From contig CAZRHH010000013.1 in NCBI GenBank assembly GCA_964599885.1, positions 1 through 60,128 of the forward strand: a stretch of 60,128 nucleotides of DNA, read 5' to 3'. This stretch comes from CAZRHH01 sp964599885. Lineage in GTDB: Bacteria; Chloroflexota; Dehalococcoidia; DSTF01; JACRBR01. The notes beneath the pieces are model-generated. The model made no database searches. It saw nothing but the letters and a program-made list of their open reading frames with translations, and was not told the origin of the DNA. Below, one piece after another: positions 16,504-24,260 of this stretch. Every line of letters starts with the position of its first letter. Positions within the stretch are counted from its first letter, which is position 1. A program made the translations under genes and the position numbers.

Positions 16504-17535
16504 CTAGCGAATCTGGTCGTCGTCGTCGAAGAAGGTGCGCCGCAAAAGGAGTACGAGGAGCACGCCGATGGTGAGGCTCATCAGCGAGATGATCCAGCTT
16601 CGGGAGCCGGCAAGCCCCCCGGAAGCGCCGGCGCGCGGGAATCCCGTCGGTCCGGAGGGCCGGCGGGGTTCCGTCGAGAGTACGGTGTTTACCAGCGTCG
16701 GTGATACGCCCGGTGCGCTCGCGGCTCCCACGACGGTAGAACCAGGCGCGGGCGTGGCGGCGCGCGGCGTACTGGCGCCGACCGTGGTTGTCGGTGCGGG
16801 GGTTCCGGGAGTGGTCGAGACGGCGGGAGGTGAGGCGGTTGCGCTGACCGAGACGGTCGCCGTGGGCGTGCGCGTGCGCGTCGAGATGGATGTGGCCGTC
16901 GGGGTGGGCGTGGGCGTCCCGGTCGATGTGGGTGTGGCGGTCGGTGTCGGCGTGTGTGGGACGGTGGTGACGCAGCCGCTCTGGCTGGTGGTCGGTAGGG
17001 CGTGACCCAGTTCCTCGGCTGTTTCGACGAGCAACATTCGGAAACACGTCGGACCGGTGATCCGTGGGCGGAAGAAGAGCTTCGCGATCACCCCGTCTCC
17101 GGATGGTCCATCGGGCGTGACGCCGGTGCTCGTGCAGCCGAGCCGAAGGGTGTTCTCTGTGATCACGTGGACGCAGGTGATCATCCGGCCGGTGCTGGCG
17201 AGAAACGGACCGGGATTCCAGCCGAGGTATTCCAGCCAGATGACGTCGAACGAGAGGTAGAACTCGAACGCGCCGATGGACTCGGCGTTCTGCACGACGA
17301 CGTCGATTGTCAGGTCGGTGCCTTGCGGGAACTCCGCAGTCGACTGGATTCCTGGCGTCGCCGGATCGCTATCGATCGCAATAAGCGCTGGGCCCGCGGC
17401 CTCGGAGTCTTGTGGCGTCAATGTCGCAGCGAGTGCGACGGCAAGGAGCACCGCCGCCGCCAGGGCGAGCAGCAAGAGGCGGCTTCGCCTGGAAGCGCGG
17501 GACGCCGGCGGATGCGGCGCGGAACTTCGGTTCAC
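16504..17535 (-). CDS. cohesin-like surface protein with Thr/Pro stalk and sorting-type C-terminus
   Basis: A 343-aa exported protein. It has a basic N-terminus with a signal helix (about 19-38), then one cohesin-like module (about 48-190) containing GPFLASTGR near residue 111 and the Cys pattern seen in the larger neighbour, then a Thr/Pro stalk. It ends PTLVNTVLSTEPRRPSGPTG, FPRAG, a hydrophobic helix and an acidic-basic tail. The segment VNTVLS..PRR also precedes the LPPTG of the 2472-aa protein, so the two probably share an anchoring route. It starts at GTG 17535 after AAGGGA. A consensus promoter lies about 260 bp upstream. Confidence 0.8.
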   Translation of the reverse strand: MNRSSAPHPPASRASRRSRLLLLALAAAVLLAVALAATLTPQDSEAAGPALIAIDSDPATPGIQSTAEFPQGTDLTIDVVVQNAESIGAFEFYLSFDVIWLEYLGWNPGPFLASTGRMITCVHVITENTLRLGCTSTGVTPDGPSGDGVIAKLFFRPRITGPTCFRMLLVETAEELGHALPTTSQSGCVTTVPHTPTPTATPTSTGTPTPTPTATSISTRTRTPTATVSVSATASPPAVSTTPGTPAPTTTVGASTPRAATPAPGSTVVGAASAPGVSPTLVNTVLSTEPRRPSGPTGFPRAGASGGLAGSRSWIISLMSLTIGVLLVLLLRRTFFDDDDQIR

Positions 17536-17985
17536 GCAACGTTCCCTTCACGATTGACAACGCCGCATGCTTCCGCGCATTTCGTTTCATCCTTGAACGT
17601 GGCGGTCGAATCTGGTGTTCGTCCGCGCGCACCGCGCCGCCGGGGGAGGGCGCACGGTGGCGCCCCCGCGATCCTTGCGGCGCTATCCTGGCATCTTGCC
17701 TGTTGGGTTATGGAATGGTTCGCGGCGAGCGCAGCTTCGCGGCCTGTACTGGCGGCGGTGCCCTCACCGCCTACCTGATTCCGCGCGAGACAGCGGATCA
17801 TACGGAGGCGCCGTACATTCTGTCAATCAGTCACGGCAGGGTGGCGTGGCGCCGATGCCCACTACTTGACGGCTGCGCACGATGCATCCGGGGCTGGTGC
17901 GGGTTTCGCGCCGGTTCTAGTGCTGTGTTATCGTTTCGATTGACGCGGCGCCGCTGGTGCGCGGACGTCACGGGCCGGAGGAGAC
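17536..17985. other. divergent intergenic region between wall-protein and sigma-factor genes
   Basis: No gene is supported here. It holds the minus-strand promoter at 17797-17826 and a roughly 255-nt leader for the wall-protein gene. Near the sigma gene it holds the ribosome site GGAGGAG at about 17976. I found no convincing plus-strand -35/-10 pair, so the sigma gene may use a non-housekeeping promoter. Confidence 0.5.
17797..17826 (-). promoter_or_regulatory. sigma70-type promoter for the 343-aa wall protein
   Basis: On the minus strand TTGACA (17821-17826) and TATGAT (17797-17802) are separated by 18 bp. Transcription would start near 17790 and leave a long (~255 nt) untranslated leader before GTG 17535. 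Confidence 0.65.
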
Positions 17986-19341
17986 ATGGACGACGCGCTG
18001 CTCGTCAGGCGCGCAGCCGGCGGCGACCTGGACAGCTTCGGCCAAGTCTACGACCGCTACTTCAACCAACTTTACGATTTCTCATGGCGCACACTACGGG
18101 ACGACGCGCAGGCGGCGCATGTGACCCAACAGGTGTTCGCCGGAGCGGCGGGCACGCTTTCTGCCGCCAGCCGCGCGCCGTCTGTGCGTGGATGGCTCTT
18201 CGGCATGGCGCACACGAAGGCGGTTGAACGCGCCGACGCCGCCGGGGCAACGGTGGCCGCGCCATCTCACGAGGAAGCCTTTGGCACGTTCGAGGTACCT
18301 GACGCCGTGCGCGTCGAGCGGGCGGACGTAAGCGCTGGTGACGCCGAACTGCCTTCGCTGGTATGGGAGGCGGCGACTGCGCTCAACCCACGCGACTACG
18401 CGCTGCTCGATCTGCACCTGCGCCAGGGACTCGACGCGGCGGAGATCGGTCATGTGATGGGCGTGAGCAAGGCGAACGCCACGACGATGATCTCACGCAT
18501 GAAGCAGGTGGCCGGCGACGTCCTCGGCAGCTACGTACTGGCGCGTCGCGGCAGCAGCGACTGTGAAGGCCTGCAGCGCGTGCTGGAAGCGCACCCACTG
18601 ACGCCGTACACGGACGATGTTCGGCGAGCGATCGACGAGCATGTGGCCGGATGCGAGCGTTGCCGCGCGTCGCTCGCTTCCTACGCGGCGCCGCTGGACA
18701 TCTTCGCTTCGTTCCTGGCCGTGACGGCGCCGTTCGCACTGAAAGGGGACGTCTGGAAGGACCTCGCGAGCGGTTGGACCGGGGTGGCACGCGCTGGTTC
18801 GGCCCCGCAGAACGAGCCGGCGAGGGTGCTGCCGGCAAGCCCGTATGGCGCAGCGGCAGCCGGCGGCGGGGGTGGCGGCGACCATGTGCCTCTGGCGCCG
18901 GCCAACGGCGATGGTGACAGCACCCGCAACCGCATCCTGCTGTTCGCGGCAGCGGCGGTCGGAATGCTGATCTTTGCTTTTGCGGGCGGTGCCATTATCG
19001 CGGGCGGGTTCGGTGGCGACGACGACGGTGGTGCGGTGGATGACCGCACGCCCACCGCTTCGCGCACGGCCGGGACGACGACACCGGGGGACATCGAGAC
19101 ACCGACGCCTGAGGAGACCGAAACGCCCGACGCGACCGAAACCGCCGAACCGACCGAAGAAGCCGAGGATACGGCGACGCCAGAACCGGCACCGGTTGAA
19201 ACCGACACGCCGGTACCCGCGCCGCCGACGAGTACGCCTGTTGTGATTGCGCCGACGGCCACCGCAACGCGCCCGCCGTTGATCGCGCTGCCTTCGGCGA
19301 CGCCGACGCCCGACGGGCTGATTCCGCTTGGTGTCCCATAG
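17986..19341 (+). CDS. ECF-like sigma factor fused to anti-sigma zinc finger, TM helix and external Thr/Pro tail
   Basis: A 451-aa protein. Residues 1-75 resemble sigma region 2 (LLVRRAAGGDLDSFGQVYDRYFNQLY). Residues ~125-175 resemble region 4 with its helix-turn-helix (LNPRDYALLDLHLRQGLDAAEIGHVMGVS). Then comes an anti-sigma-type zinc motif His219-x3-Cys223-x2-Cys226. A hydrophobic helix at about 317-341 follows a Gly-rich linker, and the last ~105 residues are an acidic Thr/Pro/Glu tail that should lie outside. The whole would be a sigma factor tethered to the membrane and carrying its own inhibitor. GGAGGAG precedes ATG 17986. It is divergent from the cohesin wall gene, a plausible target. 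The region 2 helix is weakly conserved, so DNA-binding activity is not certain. Confidence 0.8.
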   Translation: MDDALLVRRAAGGDLDSFGQVYDRYFNQLYDFSWRTLRDDAQAAHVTQQVFAGAAGTLSAASRAPSVRGWLFGMAHTKAVERADAAGATVAAPSHEEAFGTFEVPDAVRVERADVSAGDAELPSLVWEAATALNPRDYALLDLHLRQGLDAAEIGHVMGVSKANATTMISRMKQVAGDVLGSYVLARRGSSDCEGLQRVLEAHPLTPYTDDVRRAIDEHVAGCERCRASLASYAAPLDIFASFLAVTAPFALKGDVWKDLASGWTGVARAGSAPQNEPARVLPASPYGAAAAGGGGGGDHVPLAPANGDGDSTRNRILLFAAAAVGMLIFAFAGGAIIAGGFGGDDDGGAVDDRTPTASRTAGTTTPGDIETPTPEETETPDATETAEPTEEAEDTATPEPAPVETDTPVPAPPTSTPVVIAPTATATRPPLIALPSATPTPDGLIPLGVP

Positions 19342-19395
19342 CCGGTCTCGGTAGCGGCGGCTGGCGGTCCGGGTCAGTTTGGCTTCCGGGGGCCG

Positions 19396-20610
19396 ATGAT
19401 TAGATCGAAGGGCCGCACGTACGTGTGCGGGTCGACGATCATGCGCGTACCCGAATCCCCTGAGGCGACCCAGTCAGGCCGCTCGTGGCTGTTTGACGCC
19501 GCCCCGCACAGCGAACGCAGTGTCCGCATGGAAGTGCTGATCGCGCGGCTGCGGCTTGTCGTACTTGTCGTCAACAGCGTGATGCTGGCGTTCGTGCTGG
19601 ACACGAGCGGGATGAGGACGGACGTCGCCTGGGCGATCGTCGCGCTGGCGTTCGCGTACGCGGTACCGGCGGTTGTCCTGCAGCCCTATGTTCGGTGGCG
19701 ACTCTTTCGGACGAGCCTGATCACGACGGCGGCGGATTCCGCCGCGAGCGCGATGTTCATCGCTGCCACGGGTGCAGCGGACAGCCCGTTTTTCATGCTG
19801 TACTACCTGTCGGTGGCGGCGATTGCGATGCGGTTTGAGCTGCGGCAGGCGCTGGTAGCGTGTCTGGGCTATGCGGCGATGTACTCGTTGGTCTACTTCT
19901 GGAACTGGGATGCCAGTGCGAACGCGGGCGGCGAGCTTCTGCTGCGGATCAGCTACATGTTCTTCATCGCGGTGGGCGTTGGACACTTGGCGCGCGAGGA
20001 GCACACACGCGCGCAGCAGATCGGCGAAATCGAGCGGTTGCACACGCAGAACCAGCGTCTACAGGATCGGAACAATAAGGCCGCACGGTTAGACCGCTTG
20101 ACGGGCATCCTCAACCGCGCGTACTTCGAGAAGGACGCGCTGCGCGAGATTAAGAAGGCGCGTTCGACGAGCGGTTATCTGAGCGTGCTGTTCTGTGACA
20201 TGGATCACCTCAAGCGCATTAACGATGAGCTGGGCCATGACGCGGGCGACCGCGTGTTGCGCCAGGTGGGCTCGGCGATGAAACACCGGTTGCGCTCGAA
20301 CGACGTGATCGGCCGCTACGGCGGCGACGAATTCGTGGTGATCCTGCCGAGCATAACGCGCGAAACGGCGTTCGACCGTGCCGATCAGCTCATCGAGGCG
20401 GTGTGCGGGGTGAACGAGGGGCTGCCGGTCGATCTGCACATCGGGCTCAGCGTTGGCATCGCCACCTACCCGTTCGACGGGCAGGATTACGCAACGCTCG
20501 TGCGCGTCGCCGACCAGGCGATGTACCTCGCGAAGCGTGAGGGCGGCAACCGTTCGCGCACGTCGAACGATCTGCGCCTGTTCTGGGAAGACGTACCACA
20601 CTCGGCTTGA
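19396..20610 (+). CDS. membrane diguanylate cyclase (GGDEF)
   Basis: A 404-aa protein with five or so hydrophobic helices in residues ~45-205, a short coiled coil and a C-terminal GGDEF domain. The active-site loop is GGDEF at 309-313. Five residues before it lies RSND, which fits the RxxD inhibitory I-site. LTGILNRAYF and CDMDHLKRINDELGHDAGD supply the metal-binding Asp and substrate contacts. It should make c-di-GMP from two GTP under feedback control. The N-terminal membrane module is a probable sensor of unknown signal. It starts 54 bp after the sigma/anti-sigma fusion gene and may be co-transcribed. ATG 19441 is an alternative start. Confidence 0.9.
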   Translation: MIRSKGRTYVCGSTIMRVPESPEATQSGRSWLFDAAPHSERSVRMEVLIARLRLVVLVVNSVMLAFVLDTSGMRTDVAWAIVALAFAYAVPAVVLQPYVRWRLFRTSLITTAADSAASAMFIAATGAADSPFFMLYYLSVAAIAMRFELRQALVACLGYAAMYSLVYFWNWDASANAGGELLLRISYMFFIAVGVGHLAREEHTRAQQIGEIERLHTQNQRLQDRNNKAARLDRLTGILNRAYFEKDALREIKKARSTSGYLSVLFCDMDHLKRINDELGHDAGDRVLRQVGSAMKHRLRSNDVIGRYGGDEFVVILPSITRETAFDRADQLIEAVCGVNEGLPVDLHIGLSVGIATYPFDGQDYATLVRVADQAMYLAKREGGNRSRTSNDLRLFWEDVPHSA

Positions 20611-20685
20611 TGCGTTGGCGCGTCGCACGGGGACTGGAAGATGGAGGATGGATGCTGGATCGCGCCGTCCCGGAGATTGCGTGCT

Positions 20686-21276
20686 CTAGACGATCAATAA
20701 ATCCAGGAACTGTTTGAGGATGCGGGCGGTGGCACCCCAGATCAGGTGATCGCCGCAGCGGAATGAGTAGGCGACGACCTCTCGGCCTTGATAGGTGCGT
20801 AGCTCGCTGACGGTGTTGGTTTCGTCTTGAAGATGGGCGAGCGGCACTTCGATGATCTCGGCGACTTCGATCTCGCTGTGCACGAACGGATACGGCGCGG
20901 GCCGGAGGATGCGGCCGACGAAGGGGCGCACGAGGAAATTCGAGATCGTGATCATCTCGTCGAGCTGACCGATCACGTCGATGTGGTCGGGATCGACACC
21001 GATCTCCTCCCATGTCTCGCGGACGGCGGTGAATTTCAGATCCGGATCGGAAGCGTCGTAGCCGCCGCCGGGAAACGAGATCTGGCCCTTGTGGTGCTCG
21101 ACGAGTTCAGAACGACGCGTGAAGAGGACGTGGATCTCGCCGCCGACTTCGTAGAGTGGCAGCAGTACGGCGGCGCGCGCCAGCGTATCGTCGTCGATGT
21201 ACTCAGGTGTGAGCATGTCGAGGCGGGCGCGGATGTGATCGATCGTCGTCGGTGCGCTGTGCTCGGGGTTGCTCAC
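20686..21276 (-). CDS. Nudix hydrolase, CoA pyrophosphatase type
   Basis: A 196-aa Nudix protein. The sequence HHKGQISFPGGGYDASD followed by TAVRETWEEIGV matches the CoA-diphosphatase subgroup, which has FPGG before the Nudix box. The Nudix REtWEEIG core is intact, but the upstream Glu of the general Nudix motif is not, as is common in this subgroup. The N-terminal AAVLLPLYEV and RRSELVEHH also fit. It would cleave CoA or related nucleotides to 4'-phosphopantetheine and 3',5'-ADP. GTG 21276 overlaps the upstream stop as GTGA, so translation is probably coupled. Confidence 0.85.
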   Translation of the reverse strand: MSNPEHSAPTTIDHIRARLDMLTPEYIDDDTLARAAVLLPLYEVGGEIHVLFTRRSELVEHHKGQISFPGGGYDASDPDLKFTAVRETWEEIGVDPDHIDVIGQLDEMITISNFLVRPFVGRILRPAPYPFVHSEIEVAEIIEVPLAHLQDETNTVSELRTYQGREVVAYSFRCGDHLIWGATARILKQFLDLLIV

Positions 21277-21746
21277 ACCGTGAGGATCGGCACGATGCGC
21301 CGGCGGGCGTCGGACGAGAGATGCGCGTAGATGGCGGCGCGCACGTCGCGGAGCGGCGCAAGCTCTGGTAGGTCGGCGGCGGGTTCGATGAGCGGTGCAA
21401 GCGATGCCAGCACGCCGCGTAGCGCGTCATTTTGGATCCGCAAATGTGAGAGGCGCAGCGAGTCGGTCGGCGTCGGCAGCGCGGCGATGGCGGCGACGCA
21501 GGTGCGCGCATCGGCGCTCTCGACCTTGCTGAGCGCGGCGGATGTGTCGGCGAGGAGCGCGTGGAGTGCGGCGTTTGTTTCGAGCAGATCGGGCACGGCT
21601 GTATCGAGGTCGCGCTGGGCGATGGTGAAGAGCAGCATCGAGAACGCGAACTGCGCTTTGCCATACGACGACTGCACTTCGGGCATGAGGTGTGTCATGA
21701 CGCCGGTCTGGATCGCGCGAAGGATTTCCTCAGGGTACGGTCTCAC
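21273..21746 (-). CDS. conserved helical protein, DUF6285-like
   Basis: A 157-aa soluble, mostly helical protein starting RPYPEEILRAIQTGVMTHLMPEV and containing KAQFAFSMLLFTIAQRDLD. This arrangement and its place directly after an acyl-CoA-type phosphotransferase resemble DUF6285 proteins; the name is from memory and not firm. GTG 21746 overlaps the upstream stop (GTGA), and its own stop overlaps the Nudix start in the same way. The open frame extends upstream antisense-free to 22175, but those residues are Arg/Pro-rich shadow of the phosphotransferase. Confidence 0.7.
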   Translation of the reverse strand: MRPYPEEILRAIQTGVMTHLMPEVQSSYGKAQFAFSMLLFTIAQRDLDTAVPDLLETNAALHALLADTSAALSKVESADARTCVAAIAALPTPTDSLRLSHLRIQNDALRGVLASLAPLIEPAADLPELAPLRDVRAAIYAHLSSDARRRIVPILTV

Positions 21747-22744
21747 GCGATCAGCTCCAGCATCTCCACTTCGAGCCCCGGCTGAATGAACGACGTGACG
21801 GCGAGCAGGAGGTCGGGCGTCTTGCCCTGGATGATCGACTTCGTGCCCGTCAGGAACAACGTCGCGAACTTCACGTTGCCGAAGACCTCCCAGAACTTCA
21901 GCGCGTCGCGGTCGACCGTCACGCCGCCGGCCTGCTCGTACAGCGCGATGAATTCGTCGCGCGTGCAGAGACCGCCGACGCGGTCGTCGCCGGCCCAGCG
22001 CCACGACTTGATCATCAGCCAGCCGAGATCTTCGATCGGGTCGCCAGCGTGGGCCATCTCCCAATCGAGGATGGCGGTGATGCGGGACTCGTCGTAGAGG
22101 AAGTTGCCGGTGCGGTAGTCGCCATGCACCAGCGCGAGCCGCTCTGGTGGCGGCGGGATGTGGCGCTTGAGCCACGAGAAGACCATTTCCAGGACGGGTT
22201 GCGGTTCGAGCGTGTCGGAGCGCATGACGCCTTCCCAGCGCGCGATCTCGTGCGCGGCGCTACCGGCGGCGCTGGCGGGACGATCGAGCGCCCTTAAACC
22301 ATCGATGTCAGACCGATGGATGTTCGCGAGGATTTCGGCCTTCTGGCGGGTGATGGCGGAGCGGCCATCTGCGTACTGCGGCGATGTGACGAGCGTGCGC
22401 GCATCGGTCGCGCCCGGCACGCGGCCCATGACGAAGAACGGACGCTCGAGAGCAGCGCCGTCGCGCTCTATCCAGTAGACGGGCGGGACGGGGATGCCGC
22501 TGCCGGCCATGGCGCGGTAGAGCTCGAACTCGAGATCGTTGTTGCCGTCGAGCAGGCTGGCGGGGGGGTCGCGGCGCAGGATGAACGCGCGCTCGACGGC
22601 GTCGCCGTTCTCGCGCCAGCGCGCGTCGAACGACCAGGTCTCGCGTGAGGCGCCGCCGGCGATGCGCGCGATGTCTGTGATCACCAGATCGCCGGCTTCG
22701 GGCATTCGTTGTTGCAGGTAGGAGAGAAGCCGCTCTTCGTTCAT
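21743..22744 (-). CDS. aminoglycoside-phosphotransferase-family (ACAD10-like) kinase
   Basis: A 333-aa protein-kinase-like phosphotransferase. The catalytic loop HGDYRTGN and the metal-binding ILDWEMA are intact, and GGASRETW marks the nucleotide loop. The sequence is close to phosphotransferases linked to acyl-CoA dehydrogenases (ACAD10/11 type), thought to phosphorylate hydroxyacyl-CoA-like substrates rather than antibiotics. Genetic coupling to a CoA-type Nudix hydrolase supports a CoA or fatty-acid role. ATG 22744 gives the normal family length. The frame stays open to 23578 across the tRNA region, which is not coding. Confidence 0.82.
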   Translation of the reverse strand: MNEERLLSYLQQRMPEAGDLVITDIARIAGGASRETWSFDARWRENGDAVERAFILRRDPPASLLDGNNDLEFELYRAMAGSGIPVPPVYWIERDGAALERPFFVMGRVPGATDARTLVTSPQYADGRSAITRQKAEILANIHRSDIDGLRALDRPASAAGSAAHEIARWEGVMRSDTLEPQPVLEMVFSWLKRHIPPPPERLALVHGDYRTGNFLYDESRITAILDWEMAHAGDPIEDLGWLMIKSWRWAGDDRVGGLCTRDEFIALYEQAGGVTVDRDALKFWEVFGNVKFATLFLTGTKSIIQGKTPDLLLAVTSFIQPGLEVEMLELIA

Positions 22745-22920
22745 CGCTCGAAGGGTGTCGCGCGGGGTTGTGAGGGTCAAGCACTGTGGTAGCGTCGAGG
22801 CGCGGCTGCGATGGAGGGTGGAAGGGTGGAGGATGGATTCGCGGAATGCGATCGTGGGAGTCCTTCGGTGACGCGCGCGTCCCGCTAAGCGCAGTGGTTG
22901 GGGACTTGGGTTGAGGGACG

Positions 22921-23012
22921 TGGCGGAGGGGGAGGGATTCGAACCCTCGATCCCGGTTTCCCGAAATAGACGTTTAGCAAACGCCCGCACTAGGCCACTA
23001 TGCGACCCCTCC
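22921..23012 (-). tRNA. tRNA-Ser(GCT)
   Basis: A 92-nt class II tRNA on the minus strand. The acceptor stem GGAGGGG/CCCCTCC closes with discriminator G and an encoded CCA (22921-22923). The anticodon loop TTGCTAA gives anticodon GCT, reading AGC/AGT. A long variable arm (TTTCGGGAAACCGG region) and the T-loop GGTTCGAATCC are present. A promoter-like pair lies just upstream at 23025-23054. Confidence 0.95.
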
Positions 23013-23024
23013 GCGCGGCGGTTC

Positions 23025-23054
23025 ATTCTATCAGCGCGCTCGGACGCCAAACAA
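23025..23054 (-). promoter_or_regulatory. promoter for tRNA-Ser
   Basis: On the minus strand TTGTTT (23049-23054) and TAGAAT (23025-23030) are 18 bp apart. The tRNA 5' end is at 23012. Confidence 0.55.
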
Positions 23055-23094
23055 CGCGACGGTACGCGCGCGGCGGGCCGTGTATCGTGAACGC

Positions 23095-23406
23095 ATGAGC
23101 GTGCTGTCATGGCTGAGCGACCGCCTGTTCGGCGCGGCGCGTACCGACCCCGACGCGCCCGAGCGGTTGCCATCTCCGGACGAGGTGGTGTTTCTGACGC
23201 ACGCCGGAGGAGAGCCGGAGGCGCTGATGCTGCGGGAGTTGCTGGGTGGCGACAACATCGTGGCGCTGGCGAAGAACCGCAGCGTGCTGAGCGCGCACTC
23301 GCCAGGTGGCGGCCTGCTGGGAGGATGGGAACTGTGGGTGCTGCGGCGCGACCTGCGGCGGGCGCGGGATCTGCTCGGCATAGGAGACGAATCGTCGTCG
23401 ACGTGA
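23095..23406 (+). CDS. DUF2007-like small protein
   Basis: A 103-aa soluble protein. The core VVFLTHAGGEPEALMLRELLGGDNIVAL followed by GGWELWVLRRDLRRARDLLGI matches the DUF2007 'putative signal transducing protein' fold, a small ferredoxin-like domain that reads a strand, a helix of E.eA.mlrelL, and a final lWVrreDl..ArelL. The function is unknown. ATG 23095 is chosen because the domain begins soon after; ATG 23080 adds five residues. It is followed 29 bp later by the glycosylase gene. Confidence 0.7.
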   Translation: MSVLSWLSDRLFGAARTDPDAPERLPSPDEVVFLTHAGGEPEALMLRELLGGDNIVALAKNRSVLSAHSPGGGLLGGWELWVLRRDLRRARDLLGIGDESSST

Positions 23407-23435
23407 GTTGGCGTGTGGTGTGATAGGGTGCGCGT

Positions 23436-24260
23436 ATGCCCGAGATACCTGACCTTGAGGCGATCCGCGCGTTCCTGAATGAGCGCATCGTCGGCGCGGA
23501 GGTCGTGCAGGCGAAGACGTTCATCCCGCACGTCCTGCGGACGGGCGCGCAGAACTTCGAGGCGTCGCTGACGGGCAACCGGCTTGGTGAGGTGACGCGT
23601 TACGGCAAGTTCCTGATGTTCGCGCTTGCCGATGACTACGTGATGGTCGTCAACCCGATGCTGACGGGGCGTTTCCAGTACGTCGATCCGAAGGCGAAGA
23701 AGGCGGCGCGCACATGCTTCGTGTTGAAGCTCGATACCGGCTTCGAGTTGCGATACGCCGATCAGCGCGTGATGGGCAAGGTGTACGTCGTGCCGCTGAC
23801 GGAAGTGCTGTCGCTGCCCGTGCTGAGTGAGGCGGGGCCGGACGCGCTGGCCGTCACCGAGGACGAGTTCCGGGCGCGCATCCGCAAGCACAGCGGTGCG
23901 ATCAAGAACGTGCTGACGAACCAGAAGTTCATCGCCGGTATCGGGAACGCGTATTCGGATGAGATCTTGTTCCGGGCGCGCATCGATCCGTTTCGCAAGC
24001 GTACGGAACTATCGGCTGATGAGATCGGCGCGCTGTACCAGGCGATCCGCGACGTGAACGAGTGGGCGATTCCGATTCTTCGCGAGCACTTTCGCGAGGA
24101 GCTGGATTACAAGGAGTGGCGCGAGCATCTGAAGGTACACCGCAAGGGATTCGAGAGTGCGAGCAAGGATGAGGGACGCTGCCCGCGTTGCGGCACGCAC
24201 ATCAGCCAGGTCTCGCCGAACGATCGCGTGACGAGTTGGTGCCGGAACTGCCAGCGATGA
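23436..24260 (+). CDS. Fpg/Nei-family DNA glycosylase
   Basis: A 274-aa base-excision repair enzyme. Its N-terminus is MPEIPDLEAIR, keeping the catalytic Pro2 and Glu3 of the family (usual form MPELPEVE). The conserved lysine lies in RYGKFLMF, the helix-two-turn-helix is FIAGIGNAYSDEILFRARIDP, and the zinc finger has CPRCG and CRNC near the C-terminus. It should excise oxidised bases such as 8-oxoguanine with AP-lyase activity. The variant N-terminus and LRTG segment suggest an Fpg-like subgroup, so the exact substrate is uncertain. Its stop overlaps the nagA start (ATGA). Confidence 0.88.
   Translation: MPEIPDLEAIRAFLNERIVGAEVVQAKTFIPHVLRTGAQNFEASLTGNRLGEVTRYGKFLMFALADDYVMVVNPMLTGRFQYVDPKAKKAARTCFVLKLDTGFELRYADQRVMGKVYVVPLTEVLSLPVLSEAGPDALAVTEDEFRARIRKHSGAIKNVLTNQKFIAGIGNAYSDEILFRARIDPFRKRTELSADEIGALYQAIRDVNEWAIPILREHFREELDYKEWREHLKVHRKGFESASKDEGRCPRCGTHISQVSPNDRVTSWCRNCQR

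Noticed and set aside
22745..23578. Extension of the phosphotransferase ORF to 611 aa
   Set aside because: The extra part reads through the tRNA-Ser gene and the antisense of DUF2007 and the glycosylase; ATG 22744 gives the normal family length.
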